From the NCBI GenBank assembly GCA_025667525.1, contig CM046875.1:118906340-118970339 (forward strand): 64,000 nt of DNA. The letters are read 5' to 3'. A program made the translations under genes and the position numbers. Shown piece by piece: positions 1 through 11,164 of the stretch. The notes under the pieces were generated by a model. That model was given only the letters and a program-made list of their open reading frames with translations. It searched no databases and was not told the DNA's origin. The number at the start of each line of letters is the position of its first letter. Position 1 is the stretch's first letter. This stretch comes from Glebionis coronaria (lineage: Eukaryota > Streptophyta > Magnoliopsida > Asterales > Asteraceae).

Positions 1-502
1 CGTGTATATGTTTTGTTGCTAACTGTCTTATGCAGCATAACAAGAAGGTGGCATTGCAGTGTACAATCCAGAAGAAGTCGTCACTACACGCTAATACTAT
101 ATGAACTTAATACTTCATCAAATTCTAGAAAGTCTAAAAGTCAAGTCTTCCGCTGTATCAAACTCTGAAGCTTTCAAGAATTACGAAGGTATAAGTATGT
201 GGAACATGAAGTCACAAGGAGGCAAATATCACAAGTGATGAATGCACAAGGTCAAGGCAAGAGAACATGCTCAAGACCAAAGTCAAAGATCTCACCAGCA
301 TATTCACAAGAACAAGATCGAAGACTCAAGCATAGTGTGCTAGGTTTAAGATTTTGTAAAATGGTGTGACCTTCCTTTGGGGGAGATTGTTGGAAGTACG
401 TTTTTCCAAGGAAAGTCTCGATCACATCATTATTAGCATAGATCACGAGCAATAGACTATTTAGGACATTGTAACTTGGAGTGACCTCCCTTAGGGGGAG
501 AT
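1..502 (+). other. copia 3' internal spacer with two polypurine tracts
   Basis: This is non-coding sequence leading into a copia 3' LTR. Two purine tracts of the form GGGGGAGAT are each followed by TGTTGGAA, with the LTR-type start at 388 and again at 503. The second is taken as the working LTR start because a TATA box and leader-like sequence follow it. No pol sequence remains, so the element continues beyond the left edge of the window or was truncated. Confidence 0.55.
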
Positions 503-800
503 TGTTGGAAATACGTTTTTATGTATTTAGAAAGGATCGGTCACTCCAATGATATTGGGCTCGTGATCCAATATAGCCCATATAGCCCACATGTAGGGTG
601 GGCTATATAAACCCCCTCCTAGCATGTTAGGAGGGGTTGGTCATTCACTTTACACACACTTCAACCTAATACTTCTTATTCTCTCCAACCTTTCTCTAGA
701 TTCTCTCTCTACATCTTCATCTATCTTTCTATCTCTTTAGATAATCATAACACAAGGATAATCCAAGGATTTCGAGGACCTACATAAAATATTAATTACA
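503..800 (+). mobile_element. copia 3' LTR (right end unresolved)
   Basis: The LTR begins TGTTGGAAATACG directly after a polypurine tract, as plant Ty1/copia 3' LTRs do. A TATA box lies at 604-611 and is followed by pyrimidine-rich leader-like sequence (660-745). Short inverted repeats around 570-605 (AGCCCA / TGGGCT) precede the TATA box. No second LTR copy is in the window, so the CA end near 800 is only a guess. Confidence 0.5.
604..611 (+). promoter_or_regulatory. LTR TATA box
   Basis: TATATAAA lies about 100 bp into the LTR and is followed by a C/T-rich leader. This is the normal U3 promoter layout of a plant copia LTR. Confidence 0.5.
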
Positions 801-1019
801 GATTGAAAACCCTAATTATTCAAAACCCTAATTAAACCTAACCATCATACTAATTGTTACATGATTAATTAATTAAAAAAGAATTAATAAACGTAAGTTT
901 GTAAATTACCTTTACCCCTAATTTAATTTGGGTTTTTCTTCCTTAGGGCGTTCGTCCACTGATTTTGGTGGTGGAAGGAATGGAAAAACGTTTGAGAGGT
1001 CTAGGGGTATTTTATTTAT
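801..1019. other. AT-rich spacer, nothing recognised
   Basis: I see no element or gene here. A short ORF running into the next repeat is a by-product of the AATTTCATATAT repeats and has no family signature. Confidence 0.4.
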
Positions 1020-1980
1020 AGATAGAAAGAATTTCATATATATCTCTCTTTTGACACAAAATTTCATATATATACAACCTTATTTAAAACTTACATATAT
1101 ATCTAACTTTAAACTTAAAATTTCATATATGTCTAATTTTCTGTTTGAAATTTCATATATGTCCAAATGCTCAATTTATATATAATTGAAAACTTAAAAT
1201 ACATATTAAATATTATTTAAACCTAAAATAACCGTTATACCCTTATTTTACTTTTCATACACTTACATATTTTTATATTTCATATATTTTTATACAAGCA
1301 ATCTCTTGAACACACATTGATACAAAGTATATTTTATCAAAGTATATAAGAATAAAAGAAGAAAATATCTAATTACAATTACCAAACACAAACAAAACTT
1401 TTATCATTCGATTAGTAGCAAAATAGAGCTTACTAATGTATAGCCAGAATAATAAAATAATCATAATTAGTACTAACATCATTGGATAATCTAAAAAAAA
1501 TAGAAGAAATTGATCAAATACCTGATGAAACATGTGAAGGTGTTTGTAAAATCTAAGACGGAGGTAGTGTCATGACATGATAAGAATACTGATTCATTGT
1601 TGGCTTATTATTTATGGCAAGGTTAGTTAGATTTGTTTTTATGAAATTTTAATGATTTGTTGTTGTTTTGGTGATTAGATGTACATATAATTAAGTAGAG
1701 AAATAAGGATATAATGGTTATTTTAGGTTTAAATGATAATTAATATGTATTATAAGGTTTACTTATATATAAATTGGATTTTTGGACACATATGAAATTT
1801 TAGTTTTAGATTAGATATATATGAAACTTTTAAGCAAGGTCGGATAATTATGAAATTTTGTATCAAATGAGGGATATATATGAAATTTTATATCAAATTA
1901 GGGATATATATGAAATTTTTAAATAAGGTTTGATATATACGAAATTTTGTATTAAAAGACAGATATATATATGTGTTAAT
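1020..1980. mobile_element. AT-rich foldback element (non-autonomous)
   Basis: The left arm (about 1020-1255) and right arm (about 1690-1980) are inverted copies of one sequence. Both contain repeated AATTTCATATATATC units and the same ending, ACCTAAAATAACC on the left and its complement on the right. The 435-bp loop has no transposase-like ORF. The arms themselves are internally repetitive (four to six units of 35-45 bp), which resembles foldback or Mutator-like long-TIR elements. I could not identify a target-site duplication, so the superfamily is open. Confidence 0.6.
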
Positions 1981-2279
1981 ACAAATATCGCATTAAAACG
2001 ATGTTTATATTTTTAATCCCTCTTAAGTTTTGTTTACGACAAAACATCAAATATATTTTTAAGATTATATTAAAAAGAACACTAAAGATTTGGATCAATG
2101 TTTTTATGTTTCCCACCTAATAAAATCATTCTCTCCAATCACAAGAATTTGTATAAATCTAAAATGTACAAAATGTGATTTACACAAACTATATATCTGA
2201 TAGAAAAAGTAAACTGCATAGTGTAATGATGATTATGTAAGATATTGGACAAAAGATGTGTGGTATTTATGAGCAAACA

Positions 2280-2960
2280 AAAGTCAGCTCCCACGGACCC
2301 CAACGTGGTAAAGACGGATCCAAATAACTTTAGTCCGTGAGGTCCGTGGTCTCCTGGTCTTGTTGCCTATAAATACCAAGCATTCTCATCATTTCTCTTC
2401 TATATAATCTCTCTCACTACTCTGATTATTTCTAACTCTCTAATCACAATTCTCATTCTCATTGTTATCTCTTGTTGTTTAGATATTGCTCTCATTGAGA
2501 ATCATCAACAAAAAATCTATATCCAAGCTTTGATCCTTCAAAGTTTACTTGTGTGATTATATTAAGTGTTATCTATACAATCAATATTATTGTACCCATT
2601 CATCTACTACTTGTGTATTAGTGTGGTTAGTATTTTAGTCTTCTAAATACGTAGTGTGAAGGGAGTTGCTGCACCCGTGTGAAAGAACACGCCATCTTAG
2701 CTTAGGTGTCCGTAAATATAGTAAGCGGCCTGTAAGGATTTCTCCAGCGGTATAAAGAAGGTTGTTGACTAGTGAAAGTCAAACTCTCGAGTGGATACTC
2801 GAGGAGTGAAAGTAGGGGCAAGATAAGTGAGATATTTCTAGGAGTAGAAGTAGGTCCGTTGTAGAAAACTTTGGGTCCGCAGGTCTGACAGATCTACAAA
2901 AGCAAAACAGTGACAAATTCGTGGTTGTGTCCCTTAAACCAAGACAAATAAATCCAGAAA
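2280..2960 (+). mobile_element. copia 2 LTR promoter and leader piece
   Basis: The piece holds a GGTCC-type palindrome cluster (2290-2350), a TATA box (2368-2375), a pyrimidine-rich leader (2385-2480) and a region (2660-2830) with CTCGAGTGGATACTCGAG. That last region resembles, on the opposite strand, the LTR of copia 1 (CTCGAGTACTCCTTACTCGAG). LTR ends were not found. No TGGTATCAGAGC primer site follows, so the LTR-gag junction appears deleted. Confidence 0.5.
2368..2375 (+). promoter_or_regulatory. copia 2 LTR TATA box
   Basis: TATAAATA lies 15-80 bp downstream of the CACGGACCC / GGTCCGTGG inverted repeats and is followed by a CT-rich leader. Motif then TATA box is the arrangement also seen in copia 1 and copia 3. 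Confidence 0.55.
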
Positions 2961-2984
2961 AATATAATACTAATATTAAGAACC

Positions 2985-3151
2985 TTGGATAGAAATTCTA
3001 GAACTAGAAATACCCAATCTCGACCAAGACCATTTTTTCTCAAATGCCCTTTTCCAAAAGGTGACCAAAGAGTACTCAGAAGATATAGTAGGGTACCATT
3101 GAATTATGACTACCTAAACCAGTTTTCAATGGGAAATTTAGTGTCATGGAA
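2985..3151 (+). pseudogene. copia 2 gag-protease linker fragment
   Basis: The frame reads an Arg/Ser-rich stretch and then an Asn/Tyr/Met-rich stretch. This is the composition of the linker between zinc knuckle and protease in copia 1 (22710-23423). It stops at the Athila-type LTR at 3152, and linker-like sequence resumes at 9598 with GGACC and GGGACCAAA blocks shared with copia 1. The match is by composition and position only, so confidence is modest. Confidence 0.4.
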
Positions 3152-4680
3152 TGATTATAGTCTTTTTGTATATACTTTATTTTTGGAAAATAAAGCGTAC
3201 AATCGGTAAGTATTAAGTCAATGCGTTTAGAAAAACGTGAAGACCGATATTAAAAGTTCGTTCTCGAAGGAGGTGTAGTTGTGTATGCCAATATTAAAAA
3301 TACAATGCTTGGATTAGTAACGTTTTGAAATAAGAGAGAGAAAATTAAATGCCGAGTTACGCTAAAATTACACTACGACGGAAATAACGTAAAACAAAAT
3401 ACGTGGGCACGCAAAGCGAAGAAAAAAAACTAGAATAAATAAAAATAAAAGTATTTCAAAAACTTTAAAAATTTAAAATGATGTTCAAAACAACTATCGT
3501 AAAAACTAATTTTATAAAACCCATATAAATAAAAAAAAACTATTTAAAAAAGGAAAAGAAAAGAAAGTAAACCTTCTTTTTCTAACTACTAATAAATTTA
3601 ATAAAAATATTATATAAAAAGTATTACCATTAAAGACTAAAATATATTTTTTCAAATAATATAAAAACTAATGTAGCTATATATACAATATAAAACAGAA
3701 CTTAACATGAAAAGTAAAAGAGCACAGTTGGTTTACTTGTTGGAGCTTGGAGCGATCGTAGCTTTGAGGTGGTAGAGGACTCACAAAGGACGAATTTGGC
3801 TAGTTTTTAGCTTGTTTGTAGGTGTTTTTGGGCACATGTAAAACCCGCATGATTTTACCATGAATAGTACCCTTAGGATCGTACGCACTAGATTAAACTT
3901 TCCTAATATAGCATGATTACGATTACGTGTTAGGATTTTACGTATTACGTACGTGTTAGAACACGATAAGTATTTACTACGCACGATCACGTAATAATTA
4001 TTTGACGATAATTAATCACGAACATGCGATCATGAAATCATGAACGTAATTAAAACACGAACTATTATTAATTACGTATATATATTTATTACGAGCGTAA
4101 TTAAATATATTAGATCACGATAGTTACGTAACGAGAACACTTAAAACGCGAACACAAATAATCACGAACGTATAACTTAACATCGACACACGGAAAAAGG
4201 TACGGGTACCCCAAGTGGGGCCCCCTACCCGCGGCTACAAGGACAAATGGGCCAAGCCCATTTGTCAAATTTTACTAAAAGGGAAAAGGGATTTTTCACT
4301 ACTCATTTTTTTCATTCACAGAAGATTTTAGAAAAAAACCCTAAAACCCTCCTTCCCTTTTCTTCTTTGTGCCGCCACCCTACAAACACCACAAGGAGGT
4401 GGTTTGTGATCTTGGATCTTGGAGTTTTAGTTGGTGATCGTGTTTGTTCTTCATCCTTTTGATCCACGAATTCGGTAAATCCTTTTTAAACCTTTTCTTT
4501 TGATTTGATCTTTTTATAAATCAAGAACATGTTATGTTTTTACAAAAACCTAATAAATAAACATGGATCTAACATGATTTGGGGTTTAATAAAATCAAAA
4601 GTATGTTTTTAAGGGGTGTTTGTTTTGGCCGTAGGTTGCACCGAACCCGAAGGGGTTTCGGTTTGGCAAACCGACCACCA

Positions 4681-4763
4681 CCAAGACCATATGGTCTTGG
4701 TTGGTGTGTGTGGGTCCCACGGCAGCATCAAGGCACGGGGTACCCCGAGTTGGTTCGGGGTAC
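4681..4763. repeat. hairpin cluster in solo LTR
   Basis: CCAAGACCATATGGTCTTGG (4681-4700) is a perfect 20-bp palindrome. GTACCCCGA / TCGGGGTAC (4740-4748 and 4755-4763) form a 9-bp stem with a 6-nt loop. The related LTR at 36137-39149 carries quite different hairpins in the same slot. Confidence 0.8.
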
Positions 4764-5429
4764 GGTGTCCATTTCATGTCCGGTTCATGCTTTTTAGTCT
4801 AGATCCGGTTCATGGTGTATGTTTAGTTTTTTTTATGTTTTATGATCTTATGTTGAAAATTAAATTAATAAAATGACATGATTAATTTAATAACATGACT
4901 TAGGTTATTTTAATTATTAATAATCATGAAATTAATTAACCTAAGTATTTTATATTTTAGACTTATAATTAAGTAATTATTTAAAAACCATGATTATAAT
5001 TAATTAATTAACATGACTTAGGTTATATTATTAATATATAATAATACATGTTTTAACCTAAGTATTTAACATTATTTAATTAAAAACATGTTATACTTTA
5101 ATTAAATATTTTAACCTATAGTTTAATTTAATTACATGGAATAATTATTAAACTATACATTATATCATATGACTTAGAAAATAATCATGAAAACACTTAG
5201 GCTTATATACTTAGCTTATTTAACCAGCTTATTCCTAATTATGGAAACTTTCTATTTTTTAGAAACTTAATTAAATAAGGCAGCTAATCTATTTATGGAA
5301 ACCTTCTATTTTTAGAAACTTATTTATTTCAGGTAGCTAATATATTTATGGAAACTTATTTAATTAAGGCAGCTGATCTATTTATGGAAACTTTCTATTT
5401 TTAGAAACTTATCTATTTTAAGCAGTAAT

Positions 5430-5597
5430 TCTATTTTTGTAAACTTTCTATTTTTGGAAACTTTCTATTTTTGGAAACTTTCTATTTTTGGTAACTTTCT
5501 ATTTTTGGAAACTTTCTATTTTTGGAAACTTTCTATTTTTGGAAACTTTCTATTTTTGGAAACTTTCTATTTTTAGAAACTTTCTATTTTAGGAAAG
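5430..5597 (+). repeat. 17-bp tandem repeat in LTR
   Basis: About nine near-perfect copies of AAACTTTCTATTTTTGG stand head to tail, with looser copies upstream from about 5255. The sister LTR has a shorter array of the same unit on the other strand (about 37380-37520). The copy number therefore changes between family members. Confidence 0.9.
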
Positions 5598-6473
5598 TTA
5601 CTTATTATTACCAGAAATACTTAATCAGATTAAACAGAATATAAGATAAACACAGTTTAAGGCTTAAAAACAGTAAAACATGGTAAGAACACATAAAATA
5701 AGCTAAGACATGCCATAAAACCAGCTACGTATTTAGTAAGCAAATACTTATTCATGGATGTATTTATGTAGCACTAGTGATTCGGAAGTAGGATTCCTCT
5801 CAGTTCATCTTCTTCGTTCACTAGACATAAGGTACGGATTCCCGTCCTTTCAATATGGACATTCTTTCCTTATTAGGATTCCCTGTATGCAGCCAACTGT
5901 TTTCCCGTAGTATAAGTTACGTGTTTGCTTGCTTATGTTTAATTAAGATTACCTATAGCCATATACATGCATGACCAGTTTCACCTAGTTATGGAGGTAC
6001 CATAACCATAACATTAGAGGCACTGATGTTATGACTTCACCACGGCGGAGTGATTGCTCGTGGCGTCCCTTCAGCTTTTGGCCATTTATACTATATTTAT
6101 CATGTGGGGCGTATGGGTGCATCCTAGTTACATGTTTTAGTCAGGATTTCATGGTGAATGTGGTGTGTGCCTTGCATCCTTTACAAGGAGCTGATCCCTC
6201 CTACCCAAAAACCAGTATATTAAATTAGAGGCAGCCCCAACAATTTGCATGATGAGGTAACCCCACCAAGTATTCATGCACGGTGGATTTTCATGACCTA
6301 TATCGGCTAATGGTAAAATATGTAAACAGTTTTCATAAGATAAACATAAGGCTTTTCAAACTATAAATACCAGTTTTATGAACATGTTCCAGTTTTCCAG
6401 GACTTATACATTTCCGCTGCTATTAAGTCTCTATTATGTTTTAGTCACTTATACTATGTCTATATCCGTGCAC

Positions 6474-6489
6474 TGAGCGTTTTGCTCAG
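6474..6489. other. CTGAGC hairpin of chromovirus LTR
   Basis: CTGAGC and GCTCAG flank a GTTTT loop near the 3' third of the LTR. The sister LTR has the same stem with loop GTTAT (36462-36477), and the LTRs of gypsy D have a related but imperfect form. Its role is unknown; the position suggests R/U5 RNA structure. Confidence 0.6.
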
Positions 6490-9400
6490 CCGTTACTTTC
6501 CTTTCCATGTCCCAAAAACAGCAGGTACCCTAGGAAAGACTCGAGCATTTGGAGGACGTGCATAGGATGGAAGCTGCTAGAGACTTCTTTTCCTTTTTGC
6601 CTTCATATACTTATGCTTGTTTAGTCTTTTATTCATTTCTTTTGCTTTATTATGTTTTGGGCTTATGTTTGGGAACCGATGTTTGATTCCGGTTATCCCT
6701 ATGGTCATGTAATGTTTTATACATTTATCCTTGTATGCTTTGATGACACGCCATAATTACGCGTGACATTCCATTATCAAAATGGGGTGTTACAGCACAA
6801 GAGGCACCCCCACAAGCATAAACTTGTGGGGAGTCAAGAGAAACACAAGAACCAAACACACCAACATAATTACATCCACAAATCCACAAACATCAGGCAA
6901 AAAAGGGAAATTGCTCACAAAAACTTGTTAAGCTAAACTACTTGACCAACCGTGAGTTTCCAAAGCCATTTTAATCCACCAAAAGCTACCTAATTGGAAA
7001 TACTAGATATTCTAGGGCTATATTAACCTAACATCTAACTAATCATCCAATTTTACTCAACAAAACACCAAATTCAACCCCTGCTGTTATGTGTAGACAG
7101 AGATTGGCCACTTGTTGAACTTTTTAGTAATAACAGTGAGTTTTACACTACTAAAGCTTGATATAAGGCACACAAATGCACAAACAATATTTTCTTAACC
7201 TTAGACCTACAATAACTCTACAACTATCAAGATTCAAACATGAAAAACACAAACTAAGCCTTAAATGACCTGATGTGATTACTTATGCAGACAAAAAAGT
7301 ATGTGTTGGTTCACTTGACCTTTTGGTGAGATTCTAGCTACCAAATCTTGACCCACTAGCACATAAACCTCTAAAAAGCTAGCATATAGTCCTAGAATAG
7401 TACAAGACCTAACTACTAAAAGATTTTTAGCACACAAAACACAAAAGAAAACCTTCACGGACCTACTGTGAGACTATGCATATTTGAAAGAAATTTTATA
7501 CATACAAACCACTTTGTGTCACTAAACTAATTCCACTACTTAAATCTTTACAAAGACAGAAAAGCAAAAGTGTTTAGCTCAAAAGTCCCCCTTAGTTGTC
7601 ACTCTAAATGATTTTATTCTTCTAAACAGACACCCCTTTATTTCCAGTTTTCAAAGGTTAACAAAAACTTAATGAATAAATTCACTTAGACTAAACTTAA
7701 CTTTTACAAACAACTTTCAATACTATCATGCAACAAGATTAAACCTACAGGTACTCACAATAAGCATACAAAAACAATTTCCACTACATTCACAATAGGG
7801 TGCAGGGTTGAGAGGTTACCACACTTGGGCTTGTTCAACCCAAGTACACTCCAAATGCTCTGACCAACAGCTTAATATGAGATGATAGGAGAGCTTTTAG
7901 AAGGCTTTTGAAAGTGAAAAGGGGAATGGACAACAATTGTCCAAGCCTTAGGACTACCACAGTCCACAAGATAAAAGGTATACATGAAAGATATGTCTCC
8001 TGCTTTATACCTACAAATACAACACCACAAATAAGAAAAGTAACATGAACCTAGGCTCAAGCTTTTGTAAGAATCTTGAGATTTGTCTTATGCTATAGTG
8101 AATCACAAAAGACAAACACATGTAGATTGATTTAATAGGAAACCTTGAAAAAGCTTTTCAAAATCATAAGGGTAACCAACAAAGGAATTAACAAAATCTT
8201 TGAAGCCTTACAAACCCTTAGTTTTTCAAGATAAGAGCTTATAAACAGTTTAAAGGACTTTGGGTCTCAAAAGGGATTTTGAACAAATGGTATGAACAAA
8301 GTATTTTGATGAAGAAACAATATTGCATAAACTTAAAACTTGAATTAAAATAAACAAAAACTTAAAATAGGACTTAGTATTCTCTCAATTGCAAGGCTTT
8401 TGAATTGCTTTAAATACTCTATAAAAAGGTTTACACATTGAGATGAAAAACTAGAACAAGTAATGTGGACACATGCGTCTCACATTTATACTACTGCTAG
8501 GTACATTCTAGAAAATATGAAAAACATAAACCCTAGCATAAAAATTGCCTAATCTGTCCTTGTTGTTTGACTTTGAAAAATCAGTCAAAAGTGGTGCTCA
8601 TGTGATTTGCCAGTTGGTGAAAGTTGTTACAAATGCATCTCCTTCGTCCATTCCTTCTTTGGGAACACGAATTCTCTGTTGGCCATTGATCTTGATGTAC
8701 ATCCTTGTCTGCTAGTCACGAAGTGGGTAAGGGGAGGGCTGGTTGGGACACATGGGTATGGGGGACCAAATTTGGGGATGAGGGTATCATTAAGGTGCTA
8801 TGAAGTAATGATCTGGATATTTAGGTAGTGTAATTTTAGGTTTAGAAAATATAGGGATTAGGGTTTATGTGCTGAGATTAGGGGTGTTTGATCTATGTGA
8901 TGGTAATAGTGAGTGATTAGCGCACTAATAATAAACAAACATAATTCAAATGTTTATTAAACGTGGCAGGGTTTAGGGGTGTGGGCTAGTTGATATGTTA
9001 AGTGGGCTTGGGTATAATGGTTGTGATGGGCTGAGTGGGTTTATAGGATGGACTAGGTCGGGTCTAGGCTATAGATGGGTTTAAGTTTAGGCAGTTTTAG
9101 TCCCTGCACTCCCGATAAACATGCAAATAATGTTTTCTAACTTTAACTCCCAATTTGCTTTGATAAAACTATGGCATACTTGTCATATTTGGCACATAGA
9201 TTTTATAAACTTGATTCAAGGACCATATGTGCAAATAGAGCATTCTTCAAGGGATATTTTTTGCATTTCTTAAAATATTAGGGACCCATATATAATATTT
9301 GAGTTTTACAAGGGTATAATATGACAAGTCTTAAAAGGACGAGGGAACAATCTTGACAAATCTTCAAACTTCAAGGACTTCTATGGAAATTCATTGTTCG

Positions 9401-9597
9401 GGTCCGGTTCTTTGTGAGGCTTCGTTTTCCGTATTCGTTTTTGCTTGTTTCTTTTGATCTTTTGTTGAATTCACGATATCCATACCTAAAATACACAATG
9501 AACAAACACAAGCAAATTTTACGGTATTTTTATGAAATTTTTGTACATTTTAAGCTCGTTTTAGAAGATGAGACTATGTATAATTTTAGTCTCATCA

Positions 9598-10019
9598 ATG
9601 GGATATTTTGGTAACATTCCAATTGGTATGGCTATGATAAGTATGTTTAACCCAAACGGACCATGAGACAATAGGGACCAAACGCTTGAGTTTCATGATT
9701 TGTAGAATGAATCAAGGACAAAAGGTGTTCAAGGCAAGTGACGGGCAATAAGAATCTCTTTAGTACATACAAATATACGGATGGATGTAATGTTATTTTT
9801 GGTGGAAACATCAAAAGCAAAATCATTGGCAAAGGTACGATTTCTAAAGACTATATCACCACAGATAATGTTGTTCATGTTTGAAACTTAGGATTTAACC
9901 TTTTTAGCATAAGTCAACTTTGTAGCAACAAGTGAAAAGTTCTCTTTGAAGAAAATGGTAGCAAAATACTAAAAGACGGCATAACCATAGATAAAGAAAT
10001 TAGGAAGAATAACATATAT
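9598..10019 (+). pseudogene. copia 2 protease remnant
   Basis: The sequence matches the start of copia 1 pol: TGNKNLF follows a decayed active-site region, then a GKGTIS block and an NLGFNLFSISQL block typical of Ty1/copia aspartic proteases. The DSGCSKHM active-site sequence itself is not readable. At least two in-frame TGA codons occur (about 9880 and 9940). A TGA following a GGGACCAAA block (about 9676-9690) is shared with copia 1. Confidence 0.6.
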
Positions 10020-10888
10020 GTGATGAAGTTTGACTCATCCAAAGACGCAATTTGCTTAACCACAATAGATGACACCTTAACTCTTTGGCTGAGACGCCTA
10101 GGTCATGTCAACATGGGACTCTTACAATCCTTGGTTAACAAAGACCTTGTTAAAAGCCTACTTAAACTAAAATATGAAAAACACTTTTGTGATGCATGCA
10201 AAATGGGAAAACAAGTTCACTCAAGCCATAAGGCTAAAAGTGTTGTGTCTATATCTAGGTGTTTAGAACTTTTACATGTTGATTTGTTTGGTCCATATGC
10301 GGTGAAAAGTTATGGAGTAAATCTATATACATTGGTCATCGTGGATGATTACTCTAGATTTACTTGAACAAAATTCTTGAAAACAAAAAATGAGGCTTTT
10401 GATCATTTTGAGATTCAAAGTAAGAAAACTGAAAACCAATTAGATTGTCGTATCGTGTCAATCCGAACGGATCACGTTAGGGAGTTTGATAATGTGGCAC
10501 AATTAGGAGCCTTTTGTGATACCAAAGGTATCACACATAACTTTTCGGCTCCTAGACCGCCTCAATCAAACGGTGTGGTAGAACGTAAAAACCACACACT
10601 TCAAGAAATGAGTAGGAAAATGCTAAATGAGTTGGCAATGCCGCAATATTTTTGGTCTCATGCTCTAGATACTTCTACATACATTATTAATTGTATCCTA
10701 GTTAGATCATTTCTAGATAAAACACCTTATGAACTCTTAAAAGGAAGAAAACCTACAATAAGGTATATTAGAGTGTTTGGAATTAAATGTTTTATTCTTA
10801 ACACAAAGGACTATCTCACTAGTTTGACCTAAGTTCGTACGAAGGAGTCTTCCTTGGATATTATCAAAATAGCAAGGTATACATAGTA
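10020..10888 (+). pseudogene. copia 2 GAG-pre-integrase and integrase
   Basis: The HHCC finger region reads LGHVN...FCDACKMGKQ. The integrase core then follows with a catalytic Asp near LLHVDLFG, the second Asp in RTDH, and a Glu in NGVVERKN. A TGA at 10365-10367 splits the core just after DDYSRFT. A frameshift near 10830 ends the frame at DYLTS. The rest of integrase continues to the MITE and then beyond 11164. Confidence 0.85.
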
Positions 10889-11162
10889 CTCCATCCGTCC
10901 CAAAATTATTGTCCACCAACAAAAACATACAGTTTATGAAAAGTAACACTTTTACACCTTTCTCTCTCTCTTACTTTTTGCATAAAGACAGTTTTACCCT
11001 TAATCAATTAATTAAAAATCTCTTTAAAGTTTGTAATTATAATTTCAACTAAGGGCAATGTAGTAATCTCGATCTAAACTTCCTACCTCTTTTTAGAAGT
11101 GGACAATTAATTTGGGACAACTCGAAAAGGAAAGGTGGACTATAATTTTGGGATGGATGTAG
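10889..11162. mobile_element. Stowaway-type MITE, 274 bp
   Basis: The terminal inverted repeats are about 30 bp (CTCCATCCGTCCCAAAATTA at the left, its near-complement at the right) and flanked by TA on both sides (10887-10888 and 11163-11164). CTCC-TCCGTCCC ends with a TA target duplication are the hallmark of Tc1/mariner Stowaway MITEs. It has no ORF. It lies in the integrase C-terminal region of copia 2, and the reading frame is continuous if the MITE and one TA are removed. Its arrival therefore postdates the copia insertion. Confidence 0.93.
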
Positions 11163-11164
11163 TA

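Larger units (their letters stand above)
3837..6794 (+). mobile_element. solo chromovirus (Tekay-like) LTR, 2958 bp, TSD GCACA
   Basis: It begins TGTAAAACCCGC and ends GGGGTGTTACA. GCACA stands on both sides (3832-3836 and 6795-6799), a perfect 5-bp target duplication. It belongs to the family of the LTR at 36137-39149, which is joined to a chromodomain integrase, so the lineage is assigned through that relative. Shared landmarks are the CTGAGC hairpin (473-489 on line 6421), the 17-bp tandem repeat block and the CATGCACGGTGGA block near 6276. There is no internal sequence, so this is the footprint of a whole element lost by unequal recombination. Confidence 0.9.
3152..9597 (-). mobile_element. 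Athila-type solo LTR A (interrupted)
   Basis: The left part (3152-3836) aligns with the left end of LTR C (39825 on): both begin TGATT and share a block like AGTTCG..AAGGAGGT. The right part (6800-9597) aligns with the right end of LTR C through the final CTCATCA. With the inserted chromovirus LTR and one target copy removed, A is about 3.48 kb against 3.78 kb for C. No polypurine tract or internal sequence follows; copia 2 sequence begins at once. That makes A a solo LTR left by LTR-LTR recombination. The flanks ATGGA / ATGGG may be a decayed target duplication, but one base does not fit. Confidence 0.65.

Noticed and set aside
928..1185. An 85-codon frame with repeated ISYMSN-like words
   Set aside because: It is the translation of the AATTTCATATAT repeats in the foldback arm.
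2985..3209. A possible organelle-derived gene fragment (the frame looked faintly like an organelle protein)
   Set aside because: The composition and position fit a copia gag-pro linker, and sequence matching copia 1 resumes at 9598 after the inserted LTR. No organelle gene could be named.
5430..5597. Regular short repeats as a CRISPR-like array
   Set aside because: The units are head-to-tail 17-bp repeats without spacers, inside a plant LTR.
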